From the NCBI GenBank assembly GCA_018268935.1, contig JAFDVS010000100.1, forward strand, positions 17,476-73,474: a DNA stretch of 55,999 nucleotides. Direction: 5' to 3'. The notes below the pieces were generated by a model. The model was not told the origin of the DNA. It made no database searches and worked only from the letters and a program-made list of their open reading frames with translations. The DNA comes from Acidobacteriota bacterium (lineage in GTDB: Bacteria > Acidobacteriota > Terriglobia > Bryobacterales > Bryobacteraceae). Position numbers and translations under genes: made by a program. This document shows, in pieces, positions 36,032 through 45,301 of the stretch (position 1 is its first letter; each line of letters begins with the position of its first letter).

Positions 36032-37297
36032 ATGCCTAAAAAGTTCTATGGCTGGTTCATCGTTGCAGCGGCCGTGTGTACGTTCGGTCTGTCGACCGGA
36101 CTGCCGTACTACAACATGCCCTTCTTTTACGATTATTATGCGAAGGAATATCACTGGTCGAAGCCGGACATTACGCTGGGCTTCCCGCTGGCTGCTTTGT
36201 TTACGTTGTGGGTGGGACCGATTCTGGTGCACCGATTTCCGCCGCGCACGCTGCTGCTGATCGGGTCCACGATGACGGCGCTGGCGTTTGCCGGCTTCAG
36301 TCAAATGGGCGGCAGCCTGAACACATACTACGCGCTGTGGTTCGTGTATACGATCGGCTATATTTTCTCCGGACCCATTCCGCACCAGGTGCTGATTTCC
36401 CAATGGTTCAAGAAAAATCGAAGCTTCGCCATGGGGATCACCTACGTTGGAGTGGGGTTTATCGGGTCGTTGGGGGCCTATATCGTGAAAGGCATCACGG
36501 CCGCCACGGACTTCCGGACCTGTTTGCTGGTGATGGGCGGCATTGTGCTGCTGGTCTGGCCGATCGCGCTGCTGGTGATTAAGAACAAGCCCTCGGACAT
36601 TGGCCAGAACGCCGATGGCGCGGCGATGGCCACGGCGGACAGCAAACTGGAACCGCTGCCGTTCAGCCACCTCACCAAGCGGCTGGCTTTCTGGCTGCTG
36701 GTGATCGGCTCGGCGTGCTCCATCGGCTCGATCGGGTCAGTGAACCAGCACATGAAGTTCGTGTTTGAGGATCAGGGGTTCAAGGATCAGGCATCGCGCG
36801 ATGCAGCCTGGGCCGCGGCGTCGGCAGCCATCCTGTGGTCGAGCATTGCCGGGCGTTTGCTGATTGGCTGGCTCGCCGACCGCTATCCGAAGAAGTATGT
36901 GATGACCGCAACCTACTTCCTGGTGGCCGCAACGATTCCGCTGCTGCTGATGGTGCGGCCCAACGATCCCACCAGCCTCTACCTGTTCGCCGTCCTGTTT
37001 GGCTTCGGCATGGGCGCGGACTACATGTTGATTCCGCTGATGGCCGCGGATGTGTTTGGCGTGAATACGCTGGCGCGTGCGATGGCGATCATTCTGCCCA
37101 CCGATACGATTGGGCAGACGTGGTTCCCGTGGGTGATCGCGAAGCTGCGCCAGAGCATGGGCAGCTACGATCAGGCGATGCTGGCCGTGTTCGCCATGGC
37201 GTTCATCGGCGCGGTGGCGATCGCTTTGCTGCCGAAGCATGAAGGGAAGGATGAATCGGTGCACATTCCGGGGGCAAAGCACGCCACCGGCGACTGA
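36032..37297 (+). CDS. MFS transporter, OFA (oxalate/formate antiporter-like) family
   Basis: The 421-residue protein has twelve predicted transmembrane helices. It starts MPKKFYGWFIVAAAVCTFGLS, typical of the OFA/monocarboxylate branch of MFS transporters, and has GPIPHQVLISQWFKKNRSFA, where OFA proteins carry the conserved W-F-x-x-R-R/G-like loop. The likely substrate is a small carboxylate, but oxalate, formate or another acid cannot be distinguished. ATG 36032 is preferred over the in-frame GTG 36005. A TATAAA box lies 7 bases upstream of the ATG, so the transcript may be leaderless. The gene stands alone between the receptor gene (divergent) and the Ser/Thr kinase gene (convergent). Confidence 0.85.
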   Translation: MPKKFYGWFIVAAAVCTFGLSTGLPYYNMPFFYDYYAKEYHWSKPDITLGFPLAALFTLWVGPILVHRFPPRTLLLIGSTMTALAFAGFSQMGGSLNTYYALWFVYTIGYIFSGPIPHQVLISQWFKKNRSFAMGITYVGVGFIGSLGAYIVKGITAATDFRTCLLVMGGIVLLVWPIALLVIKNKPSDIGQNADGAAMATADSKLEPLPFSHLTKRLAFWLLVIGSACSIGSIGSVNQHMKFVFEDQGFKDQASRDAAWAAASAAILWSSIAGRLLIGWLADRYPKKYVMTATYFLVAATIPLLLMVRPNDPTSLYLFAVLFGFGMGADYMLIPLMAADVFGVNTLARAMAIILPTDTIGQTWFPWVIAKLRQSMGSYDQAMLAVFAMAFIGAVAIALLPKHEGKDESVHIPGAKHATGD

Positions 37298-37387
37298 CGC
37301 TTCCGCCAGACTCCAGAACTGGAACAACCGCTTGCTTACGCGCGCGGCTCAGAAGAATGAGCGGTTCAAGACCTTCGGCTGCGTCCT

Positions 37388-40174
37388 CTACCAACTAGCG
37401 ACGGTGGCAAGGCGGATGGTAGCACCCTCGGCTTTGGCCTGATCCATGGCCAGATCGCGGCCGTCGGGGCTTAGGGAAATGCGCATTACGGGCGCCCGAT
37501 CGGTTTCAAACAGCAGTATCGGTTTCCGCTCCGCAACGCTCCAGAGGAAGACGCCGTACCGATGCTTGGCGAGCTGGCGAGCGTAATAGACACCGTCCTT
37601 CGATGCACCCATCCAAACCTGCATGATGCCGGAGTCGAGGTGTTCCGGTGTACCGCCCGAAGTGGGGACGCGATAAACGGCCCAGAGCGCCTTCAAGGGT
37701 GAGGCGAAGTAGGCCCACTCGCGCTGCGGGTCGAACACGGGGCGATTGACGCGCATGTCAGTGAGGGGCACGGAGGCCTCCGGATGGTCCACTGGGGCGC
37801 GGTGCAACCGCTGCGAATTCCCTTCCCCAACAGCCAGGAACATCGCCTTGCCGCCAATTGCATAGTCCAAAATCTGGGGGCCTGGCGCCTCCGGCCGCGG
37901 AGGGCCGCCATTTGCACTGACGACGTAGGGTTTTCGCACGGTGTTTTCGATTGTGCCGTAGCGGACGGCGCGGCCATCGGGCAGCCACAAAGGGCCACGG
38001 CGGACCACGGGGCCGGATGTCAACTGGCGCAAAGCGCTGCCATCCCACGCGCAGACCCAAACCTGCGGAACGCCGGAGCGTGCCGACAGAAACGCGACTT
38101 CGCGCCCATCGGGCGAAACCGCGGGGAAGCCTTCCACAAACGATGTGGCGGCAATAGTGCCCACTCGATTCCACTCTCCACTGTCCTGCTTACGGTAATG
38201 GTAGATGTCGTAATCGCGCACCGAGCGGGCGAAGGCGACGCGGGAACCATCGCGGGAGATGGAGAAATTCTGCACGTCGTCGCCGAAACGTTCCATCGGC
38301 TGTGCCCCCGCGGTACCGGTGAGCCTGGCGATGCGAGTGCGCTCGGGAAGGGAGAGCCGGTAGATGATCTCACCCGACGGCAGGAAAGCCGGAAAATAGA
38401 CGGCGGTATCGGTGCCGGTGCGCTCGGCCGGGCCGTCGGCGCGATAGTCCGCGGTGAGTTTCTGGACGAACAATGTGCGAGTGGCGTGGTCGTCGCGGAC
38501 GCACGCAAGGCGGCGCCCGTCTGGGGAAATGGCCGGCATCAAATACTCGGAATCGTCGGCCACCGTCAGAACATCCCGGAGTTCACCGGTGGAGGGGGAG
38601 AACAGATGGGGGTGCCCATAGCGGCGGCCTTCGCCCTTGACGTTGACGGCGAGCCATTTTCCATCGGGGGACCAGGCGAGGTTGCGCATGCTGAAGTCGT
38701 ACCAGCCGCGGATGAGCCGCAGTTCGCGCTCGGCGCCCGATGCGGCATCGAGCAACATGAGGCGGCTGTGATCGGCGTCCACGGCGCGGAGGAAAGCGAT
38801 GTAGCGGCCATCGGGAGACCACGCCGGGCTGAGGTCATCTTCGGGAGCTGTGGTGAGCCGGCGAGGGGGCGCACCGGGGGAGTCGAGGGTATAGAGATCG
38901 TAATTGTCACGGCCCGGCCCATCCCAGATGAACACGATCTTTGTCCCATCCGGTGAGAAGGACGGCATCGATTGCGTGCCGTCGGAGATGGTGTAGGGGA
39001 CCACATCGGTGACCTGGAGGCCGGCCGGAGCACGATTCGCAACGAGAGCGGCGACTGACCCAACGATGACAGCCAGGAGAGCGGCGGAAAGCGCATACCG
39101 ATGCCGCCGGATCCATTTCGAAGCGGCGGTGATGTGCTCACCGCGGCGGGCCTCGACGGGTTCGTGGCGCAGGTGGCGCTCCAGGTCGGCGGCCAGCGCC
39201 CCGGCGGAGGGATAGCGTCGATCTGGGTCCTTGGCCGCCGCTTTGGAGACAATCGCGTCCAGATCGCCGGCGAGCGCCCGGCGAAGCACGGCATCCTGCA
39301 CGCGGCGCGACATCAACGGGGGATCGACGGAAGTGAGGACGTGAAGGACGTCGGCCACCGTACGATTGCCCCACTGTTCGGGCCGGAAAGGAGCGAGGCC
39401 GGAGAGTAACTCGTAGAGCAGCATGCCGAGCGAGTAGACGTCGGTGGCGGGTCCGACGGCGGACTCGGGGCCGGCAGCCTGTTCCGGGCTCATGTATTCC
39501 GGGGTGCCGACGATCTGGGTGGCGCCGGTGAGCTGCTCCTTGGCGAAGGCATGCCAGTCCTGGAGGCGGGCGAGGCCGAAGTCGATGACCTTTACGCGCG
39601 GGCCGCCGGGGGTGGGGAGCACGAGAATATTGCTGGGCTTCAGGTCGCGATGGAGGATGCCGCGGTGGTGGGCGTGATCGACAGCGTGGCAGACCTGGGT
39701 GAAGAGTTGAATGCGGGCGGCGAGGTCGAGTTTGGCACGGTCACAGTAGGCAGTGAGGTTGCTGCCTTCGACGTACTCCATAACGAAGTAGGGAAGGCCG
39801 CGGGAACTCGTACCGGCGTCGTAGATGGTGGCGATGTTGGGGTGCTCCATGCGGGCCAGGCTTTGGCGCTCGCGTTCGAAGCGGACGGCGAGGGCGGTGG
39901 ACTCGAGGCCGGGCTTCAACACCTTGAGCGCCACCATGCGGCGGAGGGGAACGCTCTGTTCGGCCAGGTAAACGATGCCCATGCCGCCTTCCCCTAAGAC
40001 GGCCACCGGCTCATAGTTGCCGAAGGAATCGCCGGTCGGCAACTCGGGAGACTCGAGGGCCATGGTGAGCAGGCAGCGGGCACAAAGGCCGTGGCTGTCG
40101 CTTTCGAGCGGCGCGGCACACTGTGAGCATGCTGGGTTGGCCATATGAGGTTTCTTCGGAGACGGAGCGTGCAT
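37388..40174 (-). CDS. Transmembrane Ser/Thr protein kinase with C-terminal TolB/WD40-like beta-propeller
   Basis: The 928-residue protein begins with a small zinc-ribbon-like segment (CSQCAAP ... CARC). A Hanks-type kinase domain follows at about 55-325: glycine loop VLGEGGMGIVYLAEQ, Lys in ALKVLKPG, catalytic loop HRDLKPSNIL, metal loop DFGLARL, and EYMSPEQA. All key residues are intact. A transmembrane helix lies at about 358-380 (YALSAALLAVIVGSVAALVA), so the rest should be periplasmic. It contains repeated PD40 motifs (PSFSPDGTKIVF, PAWSPDGRYIAFL, LAWSPDGKWLAVN, PAISPDGRRLACV) that make a TolB-like propeller, presumably the sensor. ATG 40174 is used; ATG 40144 is possible. It is divergent from the malectin-domain regulator gene with 90 bases between starts. 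Confidence 0.93.
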   Translation of the reverse strand: MHAPSPKKPHMANPACSQCAAPLESDSHGLCARCLLTMALESPELPTGDSFGNYEPVAVLGEGGMGIVYLAEQSVPLRRMVALKVLKPGLESTALAVRFERERQSLARMEHPNIATIYDAGTSSRGLPYFVMEYVEGSNLTAYCDRAKLDLAARIQLFTQVCHAVDHAHHRGILHRDLKPSNILVLPTPGGPRVKVIDFGLARLQDWHAFAKEQLTGATQIVGTPEYMSPEQAAGPESAVGPATDVYSLGMLLYELLSGLAPFRPEQWGNRTVADVLHVLTSVDPPLMSRRVQDAVLRRALAGDLDAIVSKAAAKDPDRRYPSAGALAADLERHLRHEPVEARRGEHITAASKWIRRHRYALSAALLAVIVGSVAALVANRAPAGLQVTDVVPYTISDGTQSMPSFSPDGTKIVFIWDGPGRDNYDLYTLDSPGAPPRRLTTAPEDDLSPAWSPDGRYIAFLRAVDADHSRLMLLDAASGAERELRLIRGWYDFSMRNLAWSPDGKWLAVNVKGEGRRYGHPHLFSPSTGELRDVLTVADDSEYLMPAISPDGRRLACVRDDHATRTLFVQKLTADYRADGPAERTGTDTAVYFPAFLPSGEIIYRLSLPERTRIARLTGTAGAQPMERFGDDVQNFSISRDGSRVAFARSVRDYDIYHYRKQDSGEWNRVGTIAATSFVEGFPAVSPDGREVAFLSARSGVPQVWVCAWDGSALRQLTSGPVVRRGPLWLPDGRAVRYGTIENTVRKPYVVSANGGPPRPEAPGPQILDYAIGGKAMFLAVGEGNSQRLHRAPVDHPEASVPLTDMRVNRPVFDPQREWAYFASPLKALWAVYRVPTSGGTPEHLDSGIMQVWMGASKDGVYYARQLAKHRYGVFLWSVAERKPILLFETDRAPVMRISLSPDGRDLAMDQAKAEGATIRLATVASW

Positions 40175-40203
40175 TGTTACAGCCGAATGAGGTAAAGGAC
40201 CGT

Positions 40204-40209
40204 ATTATA
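40204..40209 (-). promoter_or_regulatory. Consensus -10 box for the Ser/Thr kinase gene
   Basis: On the minus strand a perfect TATAAT (40209-40204) lies 29 bases before the ATG at 40174, implying a short 5' leader of about 20-25 bases. The -35 region at the proper distance is weak, so activation by a regulator is possible. The box lies in the 90-base region shared with the divergent malectin-regulator gene. Confidence 0.5.
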
Positions 40210-40264
40210 TCGTCTCAAGGGGACGGGCAGACTTCCGGCATTCCATCGAATAAACTGTAAGCTC

Positions 40265-41776
40265 ATGACATCGAACCAGGAGCCACTCCTCGAAGAGCGC
40301 CGCGCTTCTCTCCATGCGGTGCTGGAGTCGAAGGAATTCTCGCGGGCTCCGGCTCTGGGCAAGCTGCTGCGCTACCTGTGCGAGAAGACCTTTGAGGGCC
40401 GCGTCCATGAGATCAAGGAGTTCAGCATCGCCACCGAGGTCTACGGGCGCGGCGAGACCTTCGGCGAGAAACGCGACTCGGTGGTCCGCGTGGAGGTTTC
40501 CCGGCTGCGTAAGCGCCTGGTGAATTACTATTCGTCGGAAGGGGCGCATCAAACCCTGCGCATTGTGATTCCGCCGGGAACCTATCAGCCCGAGTTCGTG
40601 CCGTTCACCGCGCCGTTGACCGCGCCCGGCGAAGCCCCACCGGAGCCCAAGCCCCACCGCCGCCGTGTCTGGATCGGGGCGAGTATCTGCGGAGGGCTTT
40701 TGTTGTTGCTGCCGGCGCTCTACCTTGGCAATCGGGGCAAACCCGTTCCTCCACCGGTTCCGCGAACGACCACGACCAACCTGGTTGCGCCCATTTTGCC
40801 CGCAAAGCCGGTCCGCATATTGGCCGGATCGTCGACGGAGCGCTCGGTGGACCGTTTTGGCGCCGAGTGGGTTTCTGACCGGTACTTCGTGGGCGGTGAA
40901 CAGAATCACTGGCAGTTTGGGGGAAAAGAGATGGGGGTGCCTGTCCGGACCATCCGCTGGGCGCCGGACCAACTGTACTTCCGCAGCTTCCGATTCGGGA
41001 GCTTCTCTTATCGAATTCCCCTTCCCGCGGGCAAATACGACCTCAAGCTGTACTTTTCGGAAGTCATTTTCCTGCCTTCGGAATTCGGTGACGGAGTGGA
41101 GAACCGCCGGATCTTTGACGTAAATGCAAACGGGAAGCCGCTGCTCACCTCGTTTGACATCGCCGCCGACGCAGGCGGGGCAAACACGGCGTGCATTCGC
41201 GCTTTTACCGGCGTTTCGCCCGTCGACGGGTTTCTCACGCTGGATTTTCGTCCGATCCTATCCGGGGCGTGGCTCAACGCCATCGAAATCCTGCCGAACG
41301 ACACGGGCAAGCCCCTTCCCATCCGCATTGTCACGAGAAACGCCAATGTCACCGATCACGCGGGCAAGCTGTGGGAAATCGACCGCTACTACAACGGCGG
41401 CCGGCAGCTGTCGGATGGGGAGTTGGTGTCCGGGAGCGGAGACCCGGAGCTTTTCCTGTGGCAGCGCTACGGCAGTTTCACGTACCGTTTCCCCGTTCCG
41501 CCGGGGCGTTACACTCTGCGGCTGCTGTTTGCTGAGACGTTCTTTGGTCCGAACAACCGCGGCAAGGGTGGGTTGGGGAGCCGCATCTTCAACGTCTATT
41601 CCGGTGGAACGACGTTGCTGAAGCGGTTTGAGATTTTCCGCGAGGCGGGTGAGCGCCGCGCGGTGGAGAAGGTGTTCCGCGGGCTGGCGCCCAACGCGCA
41701 AGGCCGGATTGATGTGTCTTTTGAGGCGGTGGTGCAATATCCACTCGTCAACGCACTGGAACTAACCCCGGAATAG
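40265..41776 (+). CDS. Membrane one-component regulator: winged-helix-like DNA-binding domain, TM helix, two malectin domains
   Basis: The 503-residue protein has a cytoplasmic N-terminal domain (8-115) with the pattern DSVVRVEVSRLRKRLVNYY ... IPPGTYQPEF. This resembles the recognition helix and wing of OmpR/CadC-type winged helices, in the variant seen in acidobacterial and rhizobial regulators. A transmembrane helix spans about 136-156 (GASICGGLLLLLPALYLG). Two malectin-like carbohydrate-binding domains follow outside: about 185-345 (YFVGGEQN ... KYDLKLYFSEVIF ... NAIEILP) and 360-500 (RYYNGGRQLS ... YTLRLLFAETFFG ... NALELTP). The layout is that of ToxR/CadC one-component sensors, with a sugar-binding sensor instead. 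It lies between the divergent kinase and a TonB receptor gene. The DNA-binding assignment is by pattern, not by search. Confidence 0.8.
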   Translation: MTSNQEPLLEERRASLHAVLESKEFSRAPALGKLLRYLCEKTFEGRVHEIKEFSIATEVYGRGETFGEKRDSVVRVEVSRLRKRLVNYYSSEGAHQTLRIVIPPGTYQPEFVPFTAPLTAPGEAPPEPKPHRRRVWIGASICGGLLLLLPALYLGNRGKPVPPPVPRTTTTNLVAPILPAKPVRILAGSSTERSVDRFGAEWVSDRYFVGGEQNHWQFGGKEMGVPVRTIRWAPDQLYFRSFRFGSFSYRIPLPAGKYDLKLYFSEVIFLPSEFGDGVENRRIFDVNANGKPLLTSFDIAADAGGANTACIRAFTGVSPVDGFLTLDFRPILSGAWLNAIEILPNDTGKPLPIRIVTRNANVTDHAGKLWEIDRYYNGGRQLSDGELVSGSGDPELFLWQRYGSFTYRFPVPPGRYTLRLLFAETFFGPNNRGKGGLGSRIFNVYSGGTTLLKRFEIFREAGERRAVEKVFRGLAPNAQGRIDVSFEAVVQYPLVNALELTPE

Positions 41777-41781
41777 CCGCC

Positions 41782-41800
41782 TGTAACCACGCTGTAACCA
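41782..41800 (+). repeat. Tandem direct repeat TGTAACCA, candidate operator
   Basis: TGTAACCA occurs twice, at 41782-41789 and 41793-41800, with an 11-base period, about one helical turn. It lies in the noncoding gap between the malectin regulator and the TonB receptor gene at 41940. Winged-helix regulators of the OmpR/PhoB type commonly bind direct repeats of this period. A related CTGTAA sequence occurs beside both divergent start codons at 40174 and 40265. Binding is inferred. Confidence 0.45.
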
Positions 41801-41903
41801 TATTGATTCTAAAGCACTTCGATCTTCTAACCGGGAGTGCTAGCAGCGATTCCTTGCTCCCCACTTTCGACATCCCGTACCCTGCTGTCTGATCCAGCCA
41901 ACA

Positions 41904-41919
41904 GGGCGCCGAGGCGCCC
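41904..41919 (+). promoter_or_regulatory. Stable hairpin just upstream of the TonB receptor ribosome-binding site
   Basis: GGGCGCC-GA-GGCGCCC is a perfect 7-bp inverted repeat (in practice 6 bp with a CGAG tetraloop). It lies six bases before the AGAAGGGG ribosome-binding site of the gene at 41940. There is no T-run after it, so it is unlikely to be a terminator; a 5'-leader stabiliser or translational control element is possible. Confidence 0.45.
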
Positions 41920-41939
41920 GTTCCAGAAGGGGTGCTGCT

Positions 41940-44900
41940 ATGTCGCATCGAAATTCCATATTGTGTGTACTTACGGTTGGATGGCTTCTTGCCACCACTG
42001 CCGGCTACGCCCAGACTCTTGGTTCCATTGCCGGCGAGGTCCGCGATGCCAGCGGCGCCGCGGTTCCGGAAGCCGTGGTAACTGTTGTCAACAACGGGAC
42101 GAACGCAAAACGCGTTGCCACCACCAACAGCGCGGGGGCGTATGCGTTCCCTTCCCTTCCGCCGGGGGTATACACCGTGAGGGCGGAGCGAACCGGGTTC
42201 CGGACGGTGATTCAGAATCACGTCGAAATCCAGGTGCAGCAGAACGCGCGCATTGACATGGAACTCCCGTTGGGACAGGTGTCGGAGTCGGTGGAAGTGA
42301 CTGCGTCTTCTCTGATCGTGACCGAGAACGCCACGGTCGGCACCGTCATTGAGAACAAGCGCATCGTTGAACTTCCGCTGAACGGGCGGAACTATCTGCA
42401 ACTGGTATCGCTCGCGCCGAACGTCTCGACAGGATTCTCGTCGCAGGGGCAGGCGGCTGCCCGGCAGGGAGGGATCCGCGCCACGCAGACCATTTCGGTC
42501 TCCGGCCAGCGCACCAACTTCAATCACTACACGCTGGATGGCGTCGAGAACACGGACCCGAACTTCAATACTTTTGTCGTTATGCCCTCCGTCGACGCAC
42601 TTCAGGAGTTCAAGGTGCAAACCGGGATCTACCCGGCCGAGTTCGGGCGCCAGACCACGCAAATCAATGTGCTCACCAAGTCGGGAACCAACCAGTTTCA
42701 CGGCACCGCGTTTGAGTTCCTGCGCAACGATAAGCTCGATGCCACCAGCTACGCCTTCACCGCGCTCCGCCCCGTCAAAGACCCGTTCAAGTGGAACCAG
42801 TACGGATTTACGCTGGCGGGGCCGGTTTTGTTGCCGAAGATCCTGAACGGCAAGGACAAGCTGTTCTTCATGGCGAATTACGAGGCGTTCCGGCGCAGAG
42901 GAAGCAGCACGGGTCTGTTCTCACTGGCGCCTTCCGCCTATCAGCGCGGCGATTTTTCCGCGGCCACGAACCGCATCTTCGATCCGCTGACACGGTCGCG
43001 CCAAGCCGATGGCTCCATCACGGGGACGGCGTTTGCGAACAATACCATTCCAACCAGCCGCATCAGCCAGACATCGCAGAAACTGCTGGAGTTCTACAAG
43101 ACTCCCACGCTCGGCGGAGTTTCCAATAATTATGTGCAGGCGCTCGGCCGGCCGCAGAACCGCGACCAGTTCATCCTCCGGCTGGATTACGTCGAGTCTT
43201 CCAAATCGTCCTGGGCCGGCCGGTATAGCTGGGGCGATGAGAACGAATCCAGCCCGGGGCTCAATCTGAACGGCTCCAAGCTGGTGACGAACCTGGAGCA
43301 GTACATGGTGTCGAACACGCGCACGCTGTCGCCGTCGGCGGTAACCGAGACACGCTTTGGCTACACCCGGTTCTACAACTCGGTGGGAACGCTGCTGGCC
43401 TTCCAGCGGAATGTCGTCGATGAGCTGGCCATACCGGGGCTGAAAGGCGGCGATCCCGTTTCCTGGGGCATTCCCTCCATTGGCATTGCCAACTACCAGG
43501 GGATTGGCGACAGCACGGATGGGCCGTTTGAAAACAAGAACAGCACCCTGCAGTTTCTCAACAACACCAGCATTACCCGGGGCAAGCACTCGATCCGCTT
43601 CGGCGGCGAATTTCGCAAGGACCAGTTCAACCAGGTGGGCAACCAGTTTGGCCGCGGAAGTTTTGGCTTTGCCGTCAATCCCACGCAAGACCCCAGGGCG
43701 CTCACTGCCGGTTCCGGATTGCCGACGCAAGGCGACGCCTTTGCATCCTTTCTGTTGGGCAACGTCACGCTGACGGAAGTGGCCGCGCAGATTGCGGCCG
43801 TGCGATTCCGCGCCACGAGCTTTGCCTTTTACGTGGATGATGTGTGGAAGATCACTCCGAAGCTGACGCTCTCGCTGGGCTTGCGTTACGAGAACACTCC
43901 GCCGTGGGAAGACATTTCCGGCAACCTCACGACGGTGTTTTTCAACGCCTTCGACAACGTTCCCAACGTGCAGGACCGCGAGCGGTATCCGATCTTTCTG
44001 CGTCAGGGGAGAGGCTCGGATCCCTATGCGGGGTTGCGCGTGCGGTGGCCCAACATTCCCCTCGTGCAGGATGGGCGGTTGGGCAACCGGCTGGTGAATC
44101 GCGACAACAACGACTTTGCGCCACGCTTCGGTGTGGCCTGGAGCCCGAGTCCGAAGTGGGTGATCCGCAGCGGCGCAGGCGCTTTCTACAATCAGGATCA
44201 GGGCAATCCGCGGTTTGATGTGGCGCGGAACGCGGCGGGCCGCACGCGCAACGACGACAACAACGATTTTCCGGCACAGACCTGGGCTACAGGCGCGGCG
44301 GGTCTGAGTGGATCGGTGGCCAATATCCTCACGCCGCAAGCCTTCTCCAACAAGTTCGACCGGCGGACTCCCTACACACTGCAGTGGATGTTTAACGTGC
44401 AGCGGGAACTGGCGCCCAGCCTCTCATTCGAGGCCGGATATCTGGGATCGGTCACGCGTCACCTGGAATCTTACCGCGGGGTCAGCGCCGCGATCCCCGG
44501 ACCCGGCACCGTCGCCAGCCGCTCGCCCTATCCGAACTGGGGCCTGCTGGTTCTGGTGGAGAATGGCGGCCGCGGCAACTACAACGGGCTCGGCACCAAG
44601 CTCACCAAGCGCTACGCCAGCGGGCTTACGGCGCTCGTATCCTACACATGGTCGAAGTCGATTGACACCACCAGCGGCATACGGACTTCGGACAGCGACT
44701 CGCTGTTTTCTCAAGATGGCCGCTGCATGCTGTGCGACCGCGGCCTTTCGGCATTCGACAACCGGCACCGGATGGTGATCTCCGGTTTGTACGATGTGCC
44801 ACTGGGCAAAGGACGCAAGATCGCGCTTCACAATGGGGTGCTGGAGGCGATCGCGGGCGGGTGGCAGATTGGCGGCATCACGACCTGGCGTTCCGGGTTC

Positions 44901-45296
44901 CATATCAATCCAAGCGCGGGCGTGAACCGCGCCAACACCAATATCAACGTCGACCGTCCCGACGCGAGCGGCCTTCCGGTCTCGCTCGATTCGCCCACCA
45001 CGGATCGCTGGTTCAATACCGCCGCCTTCGTATTGCAGCCGCTCTATCAGTTCGGCAATGCGGCGCGCAACACGATTCCAGGGCCAGCGGGCTTCATGCT
45101 CGATTCCAATGTGCAGAAGAACTTCCGCGTCCGTGAAGGCCACGAGCTGCAATTCCGCTGGGAGTCTTACAACCTGTTTAACCACCCGGTTTGGGGCTTC
45201 CCCAACACCAATCTCAGCAATCCCAACTTCGGCCGTGTTTCCTCCACGGCGGTGAGCATGCGGCAAATGCAATTCGCGCTGAAGTACGCCTTTTGA
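41940..45296 (+). CDS. TonB-dependent receptor, Oar-like
   Basis: The 1118-residue protein has a leader (ILCVLTVGWLLATTAGYAQ), a CarboxypepD_reg-like domain (GSIAGEVRDASGAAVPEAVV; YAFPSLPPGVYTVRAERTGF), a plug (NHYTLDGVENTDPNFN; AEFGRQTTQINVLTKSGTN) and a barrel ending MQFALKYAF. A CMLCDRGLSAFDNRHRMVIS segment with two Cys lies near the last strands, as is usual in this family. AGAAGGGG precedes the ATG. The upstream gap holds the tandem TGTAACCA repeat and a hairpin, and the gene upstream encodes the malectin-domain regulator, so regulation by that protein is plausible. The metallo-beta-lactamase gene follows after 5 bases. The ligand is unknown. Confidence 0.93.
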   Translation: MSHRNSILCVLTVGWLLATTAGYAQTLGSIAGEVRDASGAAVPEAVVTVVNNGTNAKRVATTNSAGAYAFPSLPPGVYTVRAERTGFRTVIQNHVEIQVQQNARIDMELPLGQVSESVEVTASSLIVTENATVGTVIENKRIVELPLNGRNYLQLVSLAPNVSTGFSSQGQAAARQGGIRATQTISVSGQRTNFNHYTLDGVENTDPNFNTFVVMPSVDALQEFKVQTGIYPAEFGRQTTQINVLTKSGTNQFHGTAFEFLRNDKLDATSYAFTALRPVKDPFKWNQYGFTLAGPVLLPKILNGKDKLFFMANYEAFRRRGSSTGLFSLAPSAYQRGDFSAATNRIFDPLTRSRQADGSITGTAFANNTIPTSRISQTSQKLLEFYKTPTLGGVSNNYVQALGRPQNRDQFILRLDYVESSKSSWAGRYSWGDENESSPGLNLNGSKLVTNLEQYMVSNTRTLSPSAVTETRFGYTRFYNSVGTLLAFQRNVVDELAIPGLKGGDPVSWGIPSIGIANYQGIGDSTDGPFENKNSTLQFLNNTSITRGKHSIRFGGEFRKDQFNQVGNQFGRGSFGFAVNPTQDPRALTAGSGLPTQGDAFASFLLGNVTLTEVAAQIAAVRFRATSFAFYVDDVWKITPKLTLSLGLRYENTPPWEDISGNLTTVFFNAFDNVPNVQDRERYPIFLRQGRGSDPYAGLRVRWPNIPLVQDGRLGNRLVNRDNNDFAPRFGVAWSPSPKWVIRSGAGAFYNQDQGNPRFDVARNAAGRTRNDDNNDFPAQTWATGAAGLSGSVANILTPQAFSNKFDRRTPYTLQWMFNVQRELAPSLSFEAGYLGSVTRHLESYRGVSAAIPGPGTVASRSPYPNWGLLVLVENGGRGNYNGLGTKLTKRYASGLTALVSYTWSKSIDTTSGIRTSDSDSLFSQDGRCMLCDRGLSAFDNRHRMVISGLYDVPLGKGRKIALHNGVLEAIAGGWQIGGITTWRSGFHINPSAGVNRANTNINVDRPDASGLPVSLDSPTTDRWFNTAAFVLQPLYQFGNAARNTIPGPAGFMLDSNVQKNFRVREGHELQFRWESYNLFNHPVWGFPNTNLSNPNFGRVSSTAVSMRQMQFALKYAF

Positions 45297-45301
45297 CACC
45301 C

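Noticed and set aside
41904..41919. Intrinsic terminator after the malectin-regulator gene
   Set aside because: The hairpin is strong but is followed by GTTCCAGAAGG rather than a T-run, and it lies directly before the next gene's ribosome-binding site.
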